From contig JAIOQX010000006.1 of NCBI GenBank assembly GCA_021108415.1, positions 1 to 64,000 of the forward strand: a stretch of DNA of 64,000 nucleotides, written 5' to 3'. The notes below the pieces were generated by a model, which had not been told where the DNA came from, ran no database searches, and was given only the letters and a program-made list of their open reading frames with translations. Origin of the DNA: Acholeplasmataceae bacterium. Lineage in GTDB: Bacteria; Bacillota_I; Bacilli_A; Acholeplasmatales; Acholeplasmataceae. Position 1 is the first letter of the stretch. Every line of letters starts with the position of its first letter. Shown here one piece after another: positions 1 to 7,301 of this stretch. The position numbers and the translations under genes are program-made.

Positions 1-58
1 AGTAAAGATTTTAAGAGTTAAGATCTAACTTAATACACTTTAAATCTTACATGATCTA

Positions 59-598
59 ATGAGATTTATAAAATGGTATCACGTATTGGTTTTTACGCTT
101 TTGTTTTTAATTTTTATGATCTTCATTTTACCAAATGAAGCTGCTGCATCTTCTGCTAATGGTATAGAACAATCTCCAGACACTTCTATCTTTTATACAA
201 GTCAAACTTTATATAGGCTTGCTGATGAATATGGGGAAGCTGGTAGAGATTTTTATATCACCCAACGATTTACATTTGATTTAATCTGGCCTATTGTTTA
301 TGGTCTATTTTTAATTTCTTCTGTCGGTTTTCTAACCTATAGAATTAATAACCCTAAATATAAACAAATCTTCTTATTACCTTTGCTTGCTATGCTATTT
401 GATTATCTTGAAAATATATCAGTTTCAATTACAATGTCAAGATATCCATCTTTAACTCCAATCATATCTCACTTAGCTGGATTTATGACATTATTTAAAT
501 GGCTGATTTTAATGCTTGCAGTAATAGCTTTAATTTATTTATTATCCATTTACTTATACCTGATCATCTATAAAAAGAATAGAGAGGATTTTATATGA
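59..598 (+). CDS. Hypothetical multi-pass membrane protein
   Basis: I do not recognise a family. The 179-residue product has an N-terminal hydrophobic segment (about 8-28) and three more hydrophobic stretches (about 78-98, 103-120, 140-168), so it is probably a four-helix membrane protein. The loop between segments 1 and 2 is polar. The protein ends in a short basic tail. The stop codon overlaps the start of the purine nucleoside phosphorylase gene (ATGA at 595-598), so the two are translated together and probably share an operon. No convincing ribosome site precedes the ATG at 59, so the start is the least certain part. A link to nucleoside metabolism is only inferred from the neighbour. Confidence 0.7.
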   Translation: MRFIKWYHVLVFTLLFLIFMIFILPNEAAASSANGIEQSPDTSIFYTSQTLYRLADEYGEAGRDFYITQRFTFDLIWPIVYGLFLISSVGFLTYRINNPKYKQIFLLPLLAMLFDYLENISVSITMSRYPSLTPIISHLAGFMTLFKWLILMLAVIALIYLLSIYLYLIIYKKNREDFI

Positions 599-1413
599 AA
601 ACATATGACAAATTATTAGAAGCAAAAGCTTATATTCTATCAAAAACAAACCTGAAACCTAAAATAGGTCTGATTTTAGGCTCTGGTCTAGGTAATCTAG
701 TTGATCAAATGAGAGATCATATCGATATCAAATTTGAAGATATCCCTCATTTTAAAACAACCAAAGCACAAGGGCACCAAGGTGTTCTATCTATTGGTTA
801 TTTAAATGATGTATTAGTTATTGCACTAAAGGGTAGATATCATTATTATGAAGGTCACACCCTAGATGAGGTCGTCTTTCCTGTTAGAGTGATGAAATTG
901 TTAGGCGTCGAAACATTAATCATCACAAATTCTTGTGGTGCAGTCAATACTTCTTTTAAACCAGGAGAATTAATGCTGATCACTGACCATCTAAATCTTA
1001 CCGCAAACAATCCTTTAATTGGTGATAACATAGATGAACTTGGACCAAGATTTCCTGATGCATCAGAAATATATACAGCCCACTTACAAGAAATCGCTCA
1101 AAAAGAAGCTCAAAAACTTAATATAAAGCTTAATCAAGGTGTTTATGCATGGTGGACAGGCCCATCATATGAAACGCCTGCAGAGATTAAAATGATCAGA
1201 ACACTTGGTGCAGATGCAGTTGGTATGTCAACCGTACCTGAAAGTTTAGTTGCGTCACATATGAATATGAAAGTCTTAGGCATTTCTTGTTTAACTAACA
1301 TGGCATCTGGAATCCTAAAACAAAAACTATCTCACCAAGAAGTTTTAGATGTTGCTGGTCAAGTCAATGAGTCATTTTCAAAATTAATTATAGGGATTAT
1401 CGCGGAAATATAA
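595..1413 (+). CDS. punA: Purine nucleoside phosphorylase (inosine-guanosine type)
   Basis: This enzyme splits purine (deoxy)nucleosides with phosphate to give the base and (deoxy)ribose-1-phosphate in the purine salvage pathway of the cytoplasm. The 272 residues match the trimeric PNP class in length and motifs: the phosphate-binding GLILGSGLG near the N-terminus, GRYHYYEGH around residue 82, ITNSCGAVN around 103, the base-site stretch GPSYETPAEI around 189, and a late CLTNMASG. This sets it apart from the hexameric DeoD class. It begins at the ATG overlapping the upstream membrane-protein stop and ends just before a hairpin terminator. Mollicutes depend on nucleoside salvage, so a housekeeping role is expected. 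It appears intact. Confidence 0.93.
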   Translation: MKTYDKLLEAKAYILSKTNLKPKIGLILGSGLGNLVDQMRDHIDIKFEDIPHFKTTKAQGHQGVLSIGYLNDVLVIALKGRYHYYEGHTLDEVVFPVRVMKLLGVETLIITNSCGAVNTSFKPGELMLITDHLNLTANNPLIGDNIDELGPRFPDASEIYTAHLQEIAQKEAQKLNIKLNQGVYAWWTGPSYETPAEIKMIRTLGADAVGMSTVPESLVASHMNMKVLGISCLTNMASGILKQKLSHQEVLDVAGQVNESFSKLIIGIIAEI

Positions 1414-1416
1414 AAA

Positions 1417-1457
1417 ATAAGCTCTGCACGAAATATTTCATGCAAAGCTTTTTTTAT
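1417..1457 (+). terminator. Intrinsic terminator after punA (probably bidirectional)
   Basis: An imperfect hairpin (AAGCT, TGCA and GAAAT pairing with ATTTC, TGCA and AGCTT) is followed by a run of seven T on the plus strand. On the minus strand A-rich flanks give a weaker U tract, so it may also end the convergent AbiEii-like gene, whose stop lies at 1454. Confidence 0.75.
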
Positions 1458-2410
1458 TTATTTGTCATCTTCCAAATTGACATTGGATGTTTAGATATCC
1501 TATCTTGAATATCTTTATTATCAAACAATAAACTTGGCTCGTAAATATGTTTAAGAAAATTTATTTCGTATAAATGCTCATTTGCTGTTAAAACAAAGAG
1601 ATTTTGTAAAAACTCTACCACTTTTTTCTTCATATCATCCAATTCTAAATTATAGTCTTTGGAAAGCAATGGCAGTAGACTTCTTTTTACAGTATTGAAT
1701 GACAAATCATTTATTTTATTTACTGCTATTTCCAGAAGTTTTTCAATAGATAACAAATCATTTGAATTGTGTATATAAAAAATAGAAGATTTTTTTAATA
1801 ATTCTAAATCTTTTTCTTCAATCTTTTTATATTGGATCATCATATATACATCATATAAATCTCTTGTTGTAGTCCTACCAATTAAAGCAGCTATTTTTGA
1901 TGCATAAATCTCAATAATATTTAAGCTAAAAACACTTAATGGTTTTATTATTTTTGAATTTATCTTATACATCTCAGGTTCAAAAATATGAGTTCTATTG
2001 ATATAATTTATCTCAAGTTTAATATTATCAGGGCGACCAATCGTATTTGTATATTTTAGAATGTAAGCATCTAATATATACGAATATCTAGAAGCATCAT
2101 CTATAATATATCCTTCACGTTTTAAAATTGCAGGAATAATTCTTTTATGTTTCTCTCTAATGTTTAAGGTATCTTCTTTAGACAGCATACCATTGAAATC
2201 TAAATCTATATCGACCGACAATCTCGGAAAATCAAAAAAACAAAGGTTGATTGCAGTCCCTCCTTTTAATACATAGTTATTTTTGAGTTCATTATGCTGG
2301 TTCAATATATGAAGGATTTCAGAAAGACGAAGAACTTTTTCTAATGAGTCCCGATTAAATTTATGTTTTAAAGAGAGTTCATGTAACTCATGAGTTGTAT
2401 AGTTAAACAT
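1454..2410 (-). CDS. AbiEii/AbiGii-family nucleotidyltransferase toxin
   Basis: This is the toxin half of an AbiE-type (type IV) toxin-antitoxin or abortive-infection pair. The family are nucleotidyltransferases that shut down growth during phage infection; known members modify tRNA. The diagnostic nucleotidyltransferase core is plain at residues about 49-72: LKGGTAINL, then S-V-D-I-D-L-D-F carrying the metal-binding aspartates. The 318 residues fit the family. The gene starts 8 bases inside the end of the upstream AbiEi-like gene, so the two are translationally coupled, as usual for this pair, and a GGTGGGG ribosome site precedes the ATG. The tRNA activity is inferred from the family. Confidence 0.88.
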   Translation of the reverse strand: MFNYTTHELHELSLKHKFNRDSLEKVLRLSEILHILNQHNELKNNYVLKGGTAINLCFFDFPRLSVDIDLDFNGMLSKEDTLNIREKHKRIIPAILKREGYIIDDASRYSYILDAYILKYTNTIGRPDNIKLEINYINRTHIFEPEMYKINSKIIKPLSVFSLNIIEIYASKIAALIGRTTTRDLYDVYMMIQYKKIEEKDLELLKKSSIFYIHNSNDLLSIEKLLEIAVNKINDLSFNTVKRSLLPLLSKDYNLELDDMKKKVVEFLQNLFVLTANEHLYEINFLKHIYEPSLLFDNKDIQDRISKHPMSIWKMTNK

Positions 2411-3152
2411 CTAAATCCCCACCAATCATTTTAGCTATATTAAAGGAATAAAGTTTCCAAACTTTATCGTATTCCACTAATTCATTATGTTTTTTGATAA
2501 TGTACTTTCTTGTTTTTGTACCTTTATTCTTTAAAGTAGAGAAAAATTGTTCACTTAAAAAAACTCTTTCTTTAAAGTGAGACAATAAATGTCCGACTTT
2601 ATTGTATAAAACTTTCTTATTGACATTTTCTAGATATGCTAATATATCATGCTCATTAAGTATGGGTATCATAGTTAACCCTTTTATAAGTTCTTCTATG
2701 TCTTCGTAGCTTTTTATAGAATCGATCAAATCTATAATTGTTCTCTCTATGGAAGTGACCTTAACATCTAGATTAATTTCAATAAGTTGATTATTATTTG
2801 TATATTTATATACATATCTAATATTTTCAAAATCGAAGTCTCTAAACTGTTTTAGTGACGATATATATACTTCCTGATAAACTTGATTGGCATATCCATA
2901 GTATTCAAGAGCACTATGATATGAAATGAAGCATGCATCATTTACAGCTGATGCTATTTCAAATTTATTAGCGATTAACCCCTGATTCTCAAGGCTAGCA
3001 ACACCGTAAAGATTTTTCTTTATACGTCTTATATATCCTTTTTTTAAATAGTTTTGAATGGTCTGATTAGCTAATGCCCGATTACCTGTTAGACTGAGCA
3101 TATACTCATAATTAAACAATCTTTTCAGCGAGAGTTCTGATAAATATTTCAT
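2403..3152 (-). CDS. AbiEi-family antitoxin/transcriptional regulator
   Basis: This is the cognate antitoxin of the adjacent AbiEii-like toxin. Family members have an N-terminal winged helix that binds the operon promoter and a C-terminal antitoxin domain. Residues about 8-50 look like the winged helix (SLTGNRALANQTIQNYLKKG, then a basic wing), followed by the usual stretch in which the regulator recognises its cofactor domain (FISYHSALEYYG). I place the start at 3152 rather than the upstream in-frame ATG at 3173, because AAAGAGGTG lies at the right distance before 3152 and the predicted transcription start falls between the two. The promoter at 3174-3202 is near consensus, consistent with autoregulation. 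Confidence 0.85.
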   Translation of the reverse strand: MKYLSELSLKRLFNYEYMLSLTGNRALANQTIQNYLKKGYIRRIKKNLYGVASLENQGLIANKFEIASAVNDACFISYHSALEYYGYANQVYQEVYISSLKQFRDFDFENIRYVYKYTNNNQLIEINLDVKVTSIERTIIDLIDSIKSYEDIEELIKGLTMIPILNEHDILAYLENVNKKVLYNKVGHLLSHFKERVFLSEQFFSTLKNKGTKTRKYIIKKHNELVEYDKVWKLYSFNIAKMIGGDLDV

Positions 3153-3173
3153 ATGGTTCACCTCTTTATGCAT

Positions 3174-3202
3174 ATTATACTATTTTTTTTACATTTATGC
3201 AA
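3174..3202 (-). promoter_or_regulatory. Sigma-70 promoter of the abiE-like operon
   Basis: Read on the minus strand, TTGCAT (3202-3197) is followed after exactly 17 bases by TATAAT (3179-3174). The predicted start point lies near 3167, which places the ATG at 3173 upstream of the transcript and supports the downstream start codon at 3152. Confidence 0.75.
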
Positions 3203-3285
3203 TTATCATTATATAATTGTAAAAAAAATAGTTCAATACCAAAGCACTGCACTATTATTTTCTAATTTTATAGGTACCAATATAT

Positions 3286-3597
3286 TTATGAAACTGATTT
3301 TAATTTAATTTCAAATATTGTATATTGGTCAACTTCAGAGAAACATGATATCTTTGCATCATTATGCTCACATATAGATTGTGCAATAGATAATCCCAAT
3401 CCGAAACTATTAGACTTATATACTCTTGATTTATCAGTCTTATAGAACCTATCAAATATCTTATCTAAATCTTCAGGTTTTATACCCATACCTGTATTTT
3501 TAACTGTCACATAGATATATTTGTTTTTTTCATATACATTTAAATCAATTCTACCTTTTTTAGGTGTATATTTAATCGCGTTATCTAATAAGATCAA
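3286..3597 (-). pseudogene. Remnant of a sensor histidine kinase (ATPase domain only)
   Basis: The 103 codons encode the C-terminal HATPase_c half of a two-component sensor kinase. Visible are the N box (LLDNAIKYT), a G1-like box (NTGMGI, with N where most kinases have D), the F box (IFDRFYKTD) and the G2 box (FGLGLSIAQ). No dimerisation/phosphoacceptor histidine domain, sensor or membrane segments precede it. The only available start is a TTG almost on top of a GGAAGGAG sequence, right at the N box, and no response regulator is adjacent. It is best read as a decayed fragment left by a deletion; expression as a free ATPase domain is unlikely. Confidence 0.75.
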
Positions 3598-3701
3598 CTC
3601 CTTCCTTATTATTCTATCATAAGAAGAATTCTTACTTTTCGTGTCTACTAAACTATATTAACAGCAATTTCAATAAAAATTAAAAATCATTAATTTACCG
3701 C

Positions 3702-3729
3702 TTGACAAAGATGTAATATTATATATAAT
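3702..3729 (+). promoter_or_regulatory. Consensus sigma-70 promoter for a small RNA
   Basis: A perfect TTGACA (3702-3707) and a perfect TATAAT (3724-3729) are separated by 16 bases. The expected start is near 3736, exactly where a 15-base inverted repeat begins. No protein gene follows on this strand for over 3 kb. Confidence 0.8.
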
Positions 3730-3735
3730 AAATAG

Positions 3736-3882
3736 TGTTGAAGTGATTACCACTATATGAAATCACACATCCTGACTTCTCTAGCGGTAATCACTTCAAC
3801 GACTTAATAGTGAGGGTAACCTCTCCAATTATATGATGCTTCAAGTTTTCTTAAAAAATGCCTCGCTGAATGGGCATTTTTT
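3736..3882 (+). ncRNA. Structured small RNA of unknown class (about 147 nt)
   Basis: A perfect promoter drives a transcript that opens with an inverted repeat, GTTGAAGTGATTACC (3737-3751) pairing fully with 3786-3800, around a 34-base loop. A small hairpin, GAGGGTAACCTC, follows at 3812-3823. The transcript ends in an intrinsic terminator whose stem pairs 3853-3862 with 3873-3882 and carries six T. A short AATCAC in the loop could pair with part of the 5' arm instead, so two structures compete. A 16-codon reading frame (ATG at 3757, stop at 3805-3807) lies inside, without a ribosome site. It does not match the motifs I know for 6S, SRP, tmRNA, RNase P or common riboswitches. Class unknown. 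Confidence 0.65.
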
Positions 3883-3892
3883 AATTTATCAG

Positions 3893-3929
3893 TTAAAAAA
3901 ATGGTCAGTCTCAATGAGACTAACCATCT
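3893..3929 (-). terminator. Terminator of the minus-strand membrane protein gene
   Basis: On the minus strand, ATGGTTAGTCTCA pairs with TGAGACTGACCAT (one mismatch) with almost no loop and is followed by seven T. It lies 33 bases after the stop of the gene ending at 3962. Confidence 0.8.
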
Positions 3930-3961
3930 TATGAACTTGATTTGTTTTACTCATATCATTT

Positions 3962-4648
3962 TTATGTATTTTTAGGTAGCCTTTTATCCTTATATATCTT
4001 AAAGAAGATAAATATAATAACTCCATATATAGAATGAATAATAATATAATATAGTATATAAGTGAAAATAGAAATATCTGTTGTGCCTAATAGATTTCTT
4101 AATAAATCTCCTTGTAACAATAAATTAATAAATATATAAGATGCACTTAGATCAATTAAAGCATTAATGATAAATACATAAGCGACATATATTGCGGTAT
4201 AAATAACAATATATTTTATATCTTTAGTCTTCGCAACGACAATGTTTTTTAACAAGACACTTGCGATAAATAAAATGGAGTGACTCGTAAATGCGATAAC
4301 AGTTGAATAAAATCCATGGATTTCTACATATCTACTACCCATAAATATAAAGACAAGTAAATATCCAATACCAGATATAAAACTAGCAAATGCCGCAACA
4401 GCATATAACTCTTTTATTTTAAATATGATGACGATTCCAAATAAAAAGTATGCTAGTGTAGAAAATTCAATAGGGATCTTATCTAATTCTTGGTTGATGA
4501 TATAAAAGGAATACTCAGCACTTTTATACACCAATAAGATTACCGCAATACTTGGTAGAATCATCTTCTTAAATTTTAAACTTGTTCTACTAATTAGAAA
4601 GCCAATTACTAAAACAAATACTGATAAGAGTAATGTATAAATATTCAT
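3962..4648 (-). CDS. Seven-helix integral membrane protein, possibly YwaF/TMEM164-like
   Basis: The product (229 residues) is almost entirely hydrophobic, with about seven membrane-spanning segments and short polar loops, ending in a basic tail (KIYKDKRLPKNT). The general layout recalls the YwaF/TMEM164 group, but I see no decisive motif, so the assignment is tentative. The start at 4648 is chosen over an ATG at 4663 because the sequence of the latter's first codons contains the ribosome site GGAGG; an ATG at 4651 is too close to it. A terminator separates it from the upstream kinase gene, and its own terminator follows at 3893-3929. It is probably a single-gene transcript. Confidence 0.7.
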   Translation of the reverse strand: MNIYTLLLSVFVLVIGFLISRTSLKFKKMILPSIAVILLVYKSAEYSFYIINQELDKIPIEFSTLAYFLFGIVIIFKIKELYAVAAFASFISGIGYLLVFIFMGSRYVEIHGFYSTVIAFTSHSILFIASVLLKNIVVAKTKDIKYIVIYTAIYVAYVFIINALIDLSASYIFINLLLQGDLLRNLLGTTDISIFTYILYYIIIHSIYGVIIFIFFKIYKDKRLPKNT

Positions 4649-4703
4649 CATAACCTCCAACACATTAACTCATATTATAACCCAGTTAAAAAAAAGTGTC
4701 AAT

Positions 4704-4737
4704 AAAAAGCCTCTTTATCATTCATGATAAAGAGGTC
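4704..4737 (-). terminator. Terminator of the deoxynucleoside kinase gene
   Basis: An 11-bp perfect stem (CCTCTTTATCA with TGATAAAGAGG, loop TTCA, 4710-4735) is followed on the minus strand by five T. It lies just after the stop of the kinase gene at 4747. Confidence 0.88.
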
Positions 4738-4746
4738 TTTAAAAAT

Positions 4747-5349
4747 TTATTTAACTTTATTGATTGCATCCATACTCATTTCAAACACTTCATCTTCTGT
4801 TTTATTAGATGTATTTAAAATGACATAAGGAATATCATAAACTGCACATTGAGCAGCAATCTTAGTCACATAGTCTTTTAATAAGCTTCTAAAATAATCT
4901 TCATTCTTATCAAAGTTTTCAATCTCTTGATCTCTACCTCTTAATAGAACTCTATTTTTAAAGTTATCCCAATCTACATCTAAGATGATATAGATATCAG
5001 GTTTTTTGATTTGATTCATATATGCATGAAAGACACCATTGTACATATTCATAATCGTAGGCATTCTTTTTAGATTATGTTGAGCAAATAACCAATGCTC
5101 AACTAAATCTCTATCAACAATGAAGTTACCTTCATATTTTTGTTGATTGAGCCAATGATTGTGAATAAAGTATATTTGAAGTAGCATTTCTACGTCTGTT
5201 TTTTGTTCGTATAGCCACTTTAATAATGTATTGAATACTTCATCGTCTTTTTCAAACTCTTCCATTACAGGTAGATCTAGAGCTTTTCCTAACCTTTGTA
5301 CAAGTGTTGATTTCCCTGAGGCAATCATGCCTCCAATTGATATTTTCAT
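4747..5349 (-). CDS. Deoxynucleoside kinase (deoxyadenosine/deoxyguanosine kinase family)
   Basis: It phosphorylates salvaged deoxynucleosides to their 5'-monophosphates using ATP. The P-loop is at residues 6-15 (GGMIASGKST). The family's DR-x-x-x-E-H catalytic stretch is present as DRDLVEHW around residue 79, and the lid with paired arginines appears as LLRGRDQEIE around residue 134. At 200 residues it has the usual length of bacterial and Mollicute dNKs. The exact base preference (dA, dG or dC) cannot be read from sequence. It stands alone between two terminated units. With punA at the start of the window it fits a genome that relies on nucleoside salvage. Confidence 0.88.
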   Translation of the reverse strand: MKISIGGMIASGKSTLVQRLGKALDLPVMEEFEKDDEVFNTLLKWLYEQKTDVEMLLQIYFIHNHWLNQQKYEGNFIVDRDLVEHWLFAQHNLKRMPTIMNMYNGVFHAYMNQIKKPDIYIILDVDWDNFKNRVLLRGRDQEIENFDKNEDYFRSLLKDYVTKIAAQCAVYDIPYVILNTSNKTEDEVFEMSMDAINKVK

Positions 5350-5436
5350 TTTATAGTGTCTCCGTTTCTAGGTTTATGTCTCATGTAAAAATGATATCAT
5401 TTGATATAAGTTATTGTCAATTAAATCTTTTATTTT

Positions 5437-6783
5437 TTAAAACTTTTTTGATGACTTGGAATACTTATCATAATATTTCTTTTTTGATTTGGTTTTTGGT
5501 TTATTTTTTTTATATGGAGCATCATCTGACTTTTTATTTTTGTCAGCTGAATATCCTTTTTTTCTTCTGCCTTGAGATTTAGAATTAGAATTTGATGATC
5601 TTTGAGCTTTTATGATATTTAATTCTTTTCTTGTTTGTGTTGTTCTTATGGCTGTATGAAAAAGGTGATCTGTTATGACTGGTATTTTGATTTGATTGAC
5701 CTTTTCGATTGCGGTTAATAAATGTGCTTCATCTTGAGTACAAAACGATAATGCTTGTCCTGATCTTTCTGCTCTACCGGTTCTACCAATTCTATGAACA
5801 TAAGTTTCAGCAGACTCTGGAAGATCATAGTTGATCACATGTGTTAAATCATCTACATCTATCCCACGAGCTGCAATATCGGTTGCAACTAAAACTCTAG
5901 TTCTTTTATCTTTAAAGTTATTTAAAGCCTTTTGTCTCATGTTTTGTGATTTATTACCATGGATTGCATCTGCTTTTACACCGTAGGCAAGTAATTCTTT
6001 AACAAGTTTGTTTGCGCCATGTTTAGTTCTTGTAAAAACTAGGACTGCTGATAGTTTAGGATTAACAAGTAAGTCTATTAATAAATTGGTTTTATCTTTT
6101 TTTGTTACAAAATATAGGCTATGATCGATTTTATCGATCATCGCTTCTGGCGGTGTAATTTCTATTCTTACTGGATTGATTAATAATTCGTTTGCAAAAG
6201 ATAAGATCTCTTTTGGAAGTGTAGCTGAAAACATCATGGTTTGATGCATATCTTTAATATAAGATACGATTTTTCTAACATCTCTTATAAATCCCATATC
6301 AAGCATAAGATCTGCTTCATCTAAGACTAGATATTTAACAAAATTTAATTTAACTAACCCTTGGTTAATTAAATCTAATAATCTACCTGGTGTCGCAACT
6401 AAAATATCAATACCTTTTCTTAATGCGATTTCTTGTCCTCTTTGTGAGACACCTCCATAGATGACTTCAGTTTTAAGTCCCATTCCATATGAATAGCCCC
6501 TTAAGCTGTCTTTAATTTGCTCAGCTAATTCTCTTGTTGGCGCTAAGATTAATGCTCTAATATGTTTTTTATCATATTGTAATTTATCTTGATATAGACC
6601 TTGTATGATCGGTATTGAAAAGGCGGCTGTTTTACCTGTTCCTGTTTGTGCACTGGCTAGTACATCTTTTTGTTGTAATAAAACAGGAATAGCCTGTTCT
6701 TGAATAGGTGAGGGTATATCATAGCCCTCATGCTCTACTGCTTTTAAGATTTCTGGGATAATCCCTAAATTTTTAAATGACAT
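5437..6783 (-). CDS. DEAD-box ATP-dependent RNA helicase (CshA-like)
   Basis: This is a complete DEAD-box RNA helicase of 448 residues, acting in RNA unwinding, mRNA decay or ribosome assembly. All motifs are visible in order: Q motif (FKNLG...PIQEQAIP), I (AQTGTGKT), Ia (PTRELAEQ), Ib (TPGRLLDL), II (DEAD), III (SATLP), IV (LVFTRTK), V (ATDIAARGIDV) and VI (HRIGRTGR). The last 75 residues are a lysine-rich, low-complexity tail as in CshA-type enzymes, which helps bind RNA. It starts at ATG 6783 after TCTCCTCTTTG read in reverse (a GAGGAG ribosome site). A terminator-like hairpin sits in its leader at 6837-6872, suggesting attenuation. Confidence 0.95.
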   Translation of the reverse strand: MSFKNLGIIPEILKAVEHEGYDIPSPIQEQAIPVLLQQKDVLASAQTGTGKTAAFSIPIIQGLYQDKLQYDKKHIRALILAPTRELAEQIKDSLRGYSYGMGLKTEVIYGGVSQRGQEIALRKGIDILVATPGRLLDLINQGLVKLNFVKYLVLDEADLMLDMGFIRDVRKIVSYIKDMHQTMMFSATLPKEILSFANELLINPVRIEITPPEAMIDKIDHSLYFVTKKDKTNLLIDLLVNPKLSAVLVFTRTKHGANKLVKELLAYGVKADAIHGNKSQNMRQKALNNFKDKRTRVLVATDIAARGIDVDDLTHVINYDLPESAETYVHRIGRTGRAERSGQALSFCTQDEAHLLTAIEKVNQIKIPVITDHLFHTAIRTTQTRKELNIIKAQRSSNSNSKSQGRRKKGYSADKNKKSDDAPYKKNKPKTKSKKKYYDKYSKSSKKF

Positions 6784-6836
6784 TTGTTTTTTCTCCTCTT
6801 TGTCGCTTGATTCATGTATTTCTATTTTTTTCCATT

Positions 6837-6872
6837 AAAAAAAGCGTTGTATAAGCTAAACAACGCTTTTAA
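6837..6872 (-). terminator. Terminator-like hairpin in the helicase mRNA leader (possible attenuator)
   Basis: On the minus strand AAAAGCGTTGT pairs with ACAACGCTTTT across a 9-base loop and is followed by seven T. It stands 54 bases before the DEAD-box helicase start, between that start and the likely promoter near 6940-6970. No gene upstream on this strand needs it as a stop, so it probably ends some of the helicase transcripts early. Confidence 0.65.
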
Positions 6873-6993
6873 ACTATAAGTTTTAAGTTTGCGGTATGTA
6901 ACTATAGCTTCCATTGGTTTCGTATTTAGAAGCATTTATATCTTATCATAAAATGATATAATTTACAATCGATTAAGTTTTATGAAAAACTCA

Positions 6994-7022
6994 TTGCATA
7001 ATAGATATAATTCCTATATAAT
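6994..7022 (+). promoter_or_regulatory. Promoter of the cobalamin-riboswitch operon
   Basis: TTGCAT (6994-6999), a 17-base spacer and TATAAT (7017-7022) form a near-consensus promoter. The expected start, near 7029, lies just before the riboswitch. Confidence 0.8.
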
Positions 7023-7039
7023 TAAATTAACTTAATAAG

Positions 7040-7230
7040 AGTTCATTGGTGTCATTTATGACATAACAGGGAATCAAGTTGATGCTTGAGCTGTCCCAGC
7101 AACCGTGATACAGACGAAATGCAAATACCACTGCTTTTAAGCGGGAAGGTGCAAAGTAGGATGAAGTTTAGCCGGTAGACCTACCAATAAATTCAAATAA
7201 GTAACAGTCTTCTGGGATTAAAGAGTGTAG
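7040..7230 (+). promoter_or_regulatory. Cobalamin (B12) riboswitch
   Basis: The leader contains the conserved parts of a B12 riboswitch in order: ACAGGGAA followed by GCTGTCCCAGCAACCGTGA (7067-7110), the three-way junction region, and a B12 box variant GCCGGTAGACCTACC (7171-7185; usual form GCCAGGAGACCTGCC). It is followed by a terminator at 7252-7278 and then a B12-uptake operon. B12 binding would be expected to favour termination and shut the genes off. The junction sequence is shorter than in the longest class members. Confidence 0.85.
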
Positions 7231-7251
7231 ATAACTTTTTTTTGTTATTTA

Positions 7252-7278
7252 CCACGTCCCATTGGACGTGGTTTTTTT
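7252..7278 (+). terminator. Expression-platform terminator of the B12 riboswitch
   Basis: CCACGTCC and GGACGTGG form a perfect 8-bp stem with loop CATT, followed by seven T, 24 bases before the first gene of the operon. Confidence 0.9.
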
Positions 7279-7301
7279 AAAACAAAAAAAGGAGATTAAA
7301 C

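Noticed and set aside
1..58. End of an upstream plus-strand gene
   Set aside because: A short open frame ending at 19-21 is possible, but nothing identifies a protein in so few bases.
3757..3807. 16-codon peptide as an antibiotic-type leader
   Set aside because: There is no ribosome site and no downstream gene on this strand; kept only as a comment on the small RNA.
5304..5582. Plus-strand 92-codon frame
   Set aside because: It lies opposite the lysine-rich tail of the DEAD-box helicase and across the kinase start; composition is that of an antisense shadow and no ribosome site is present.
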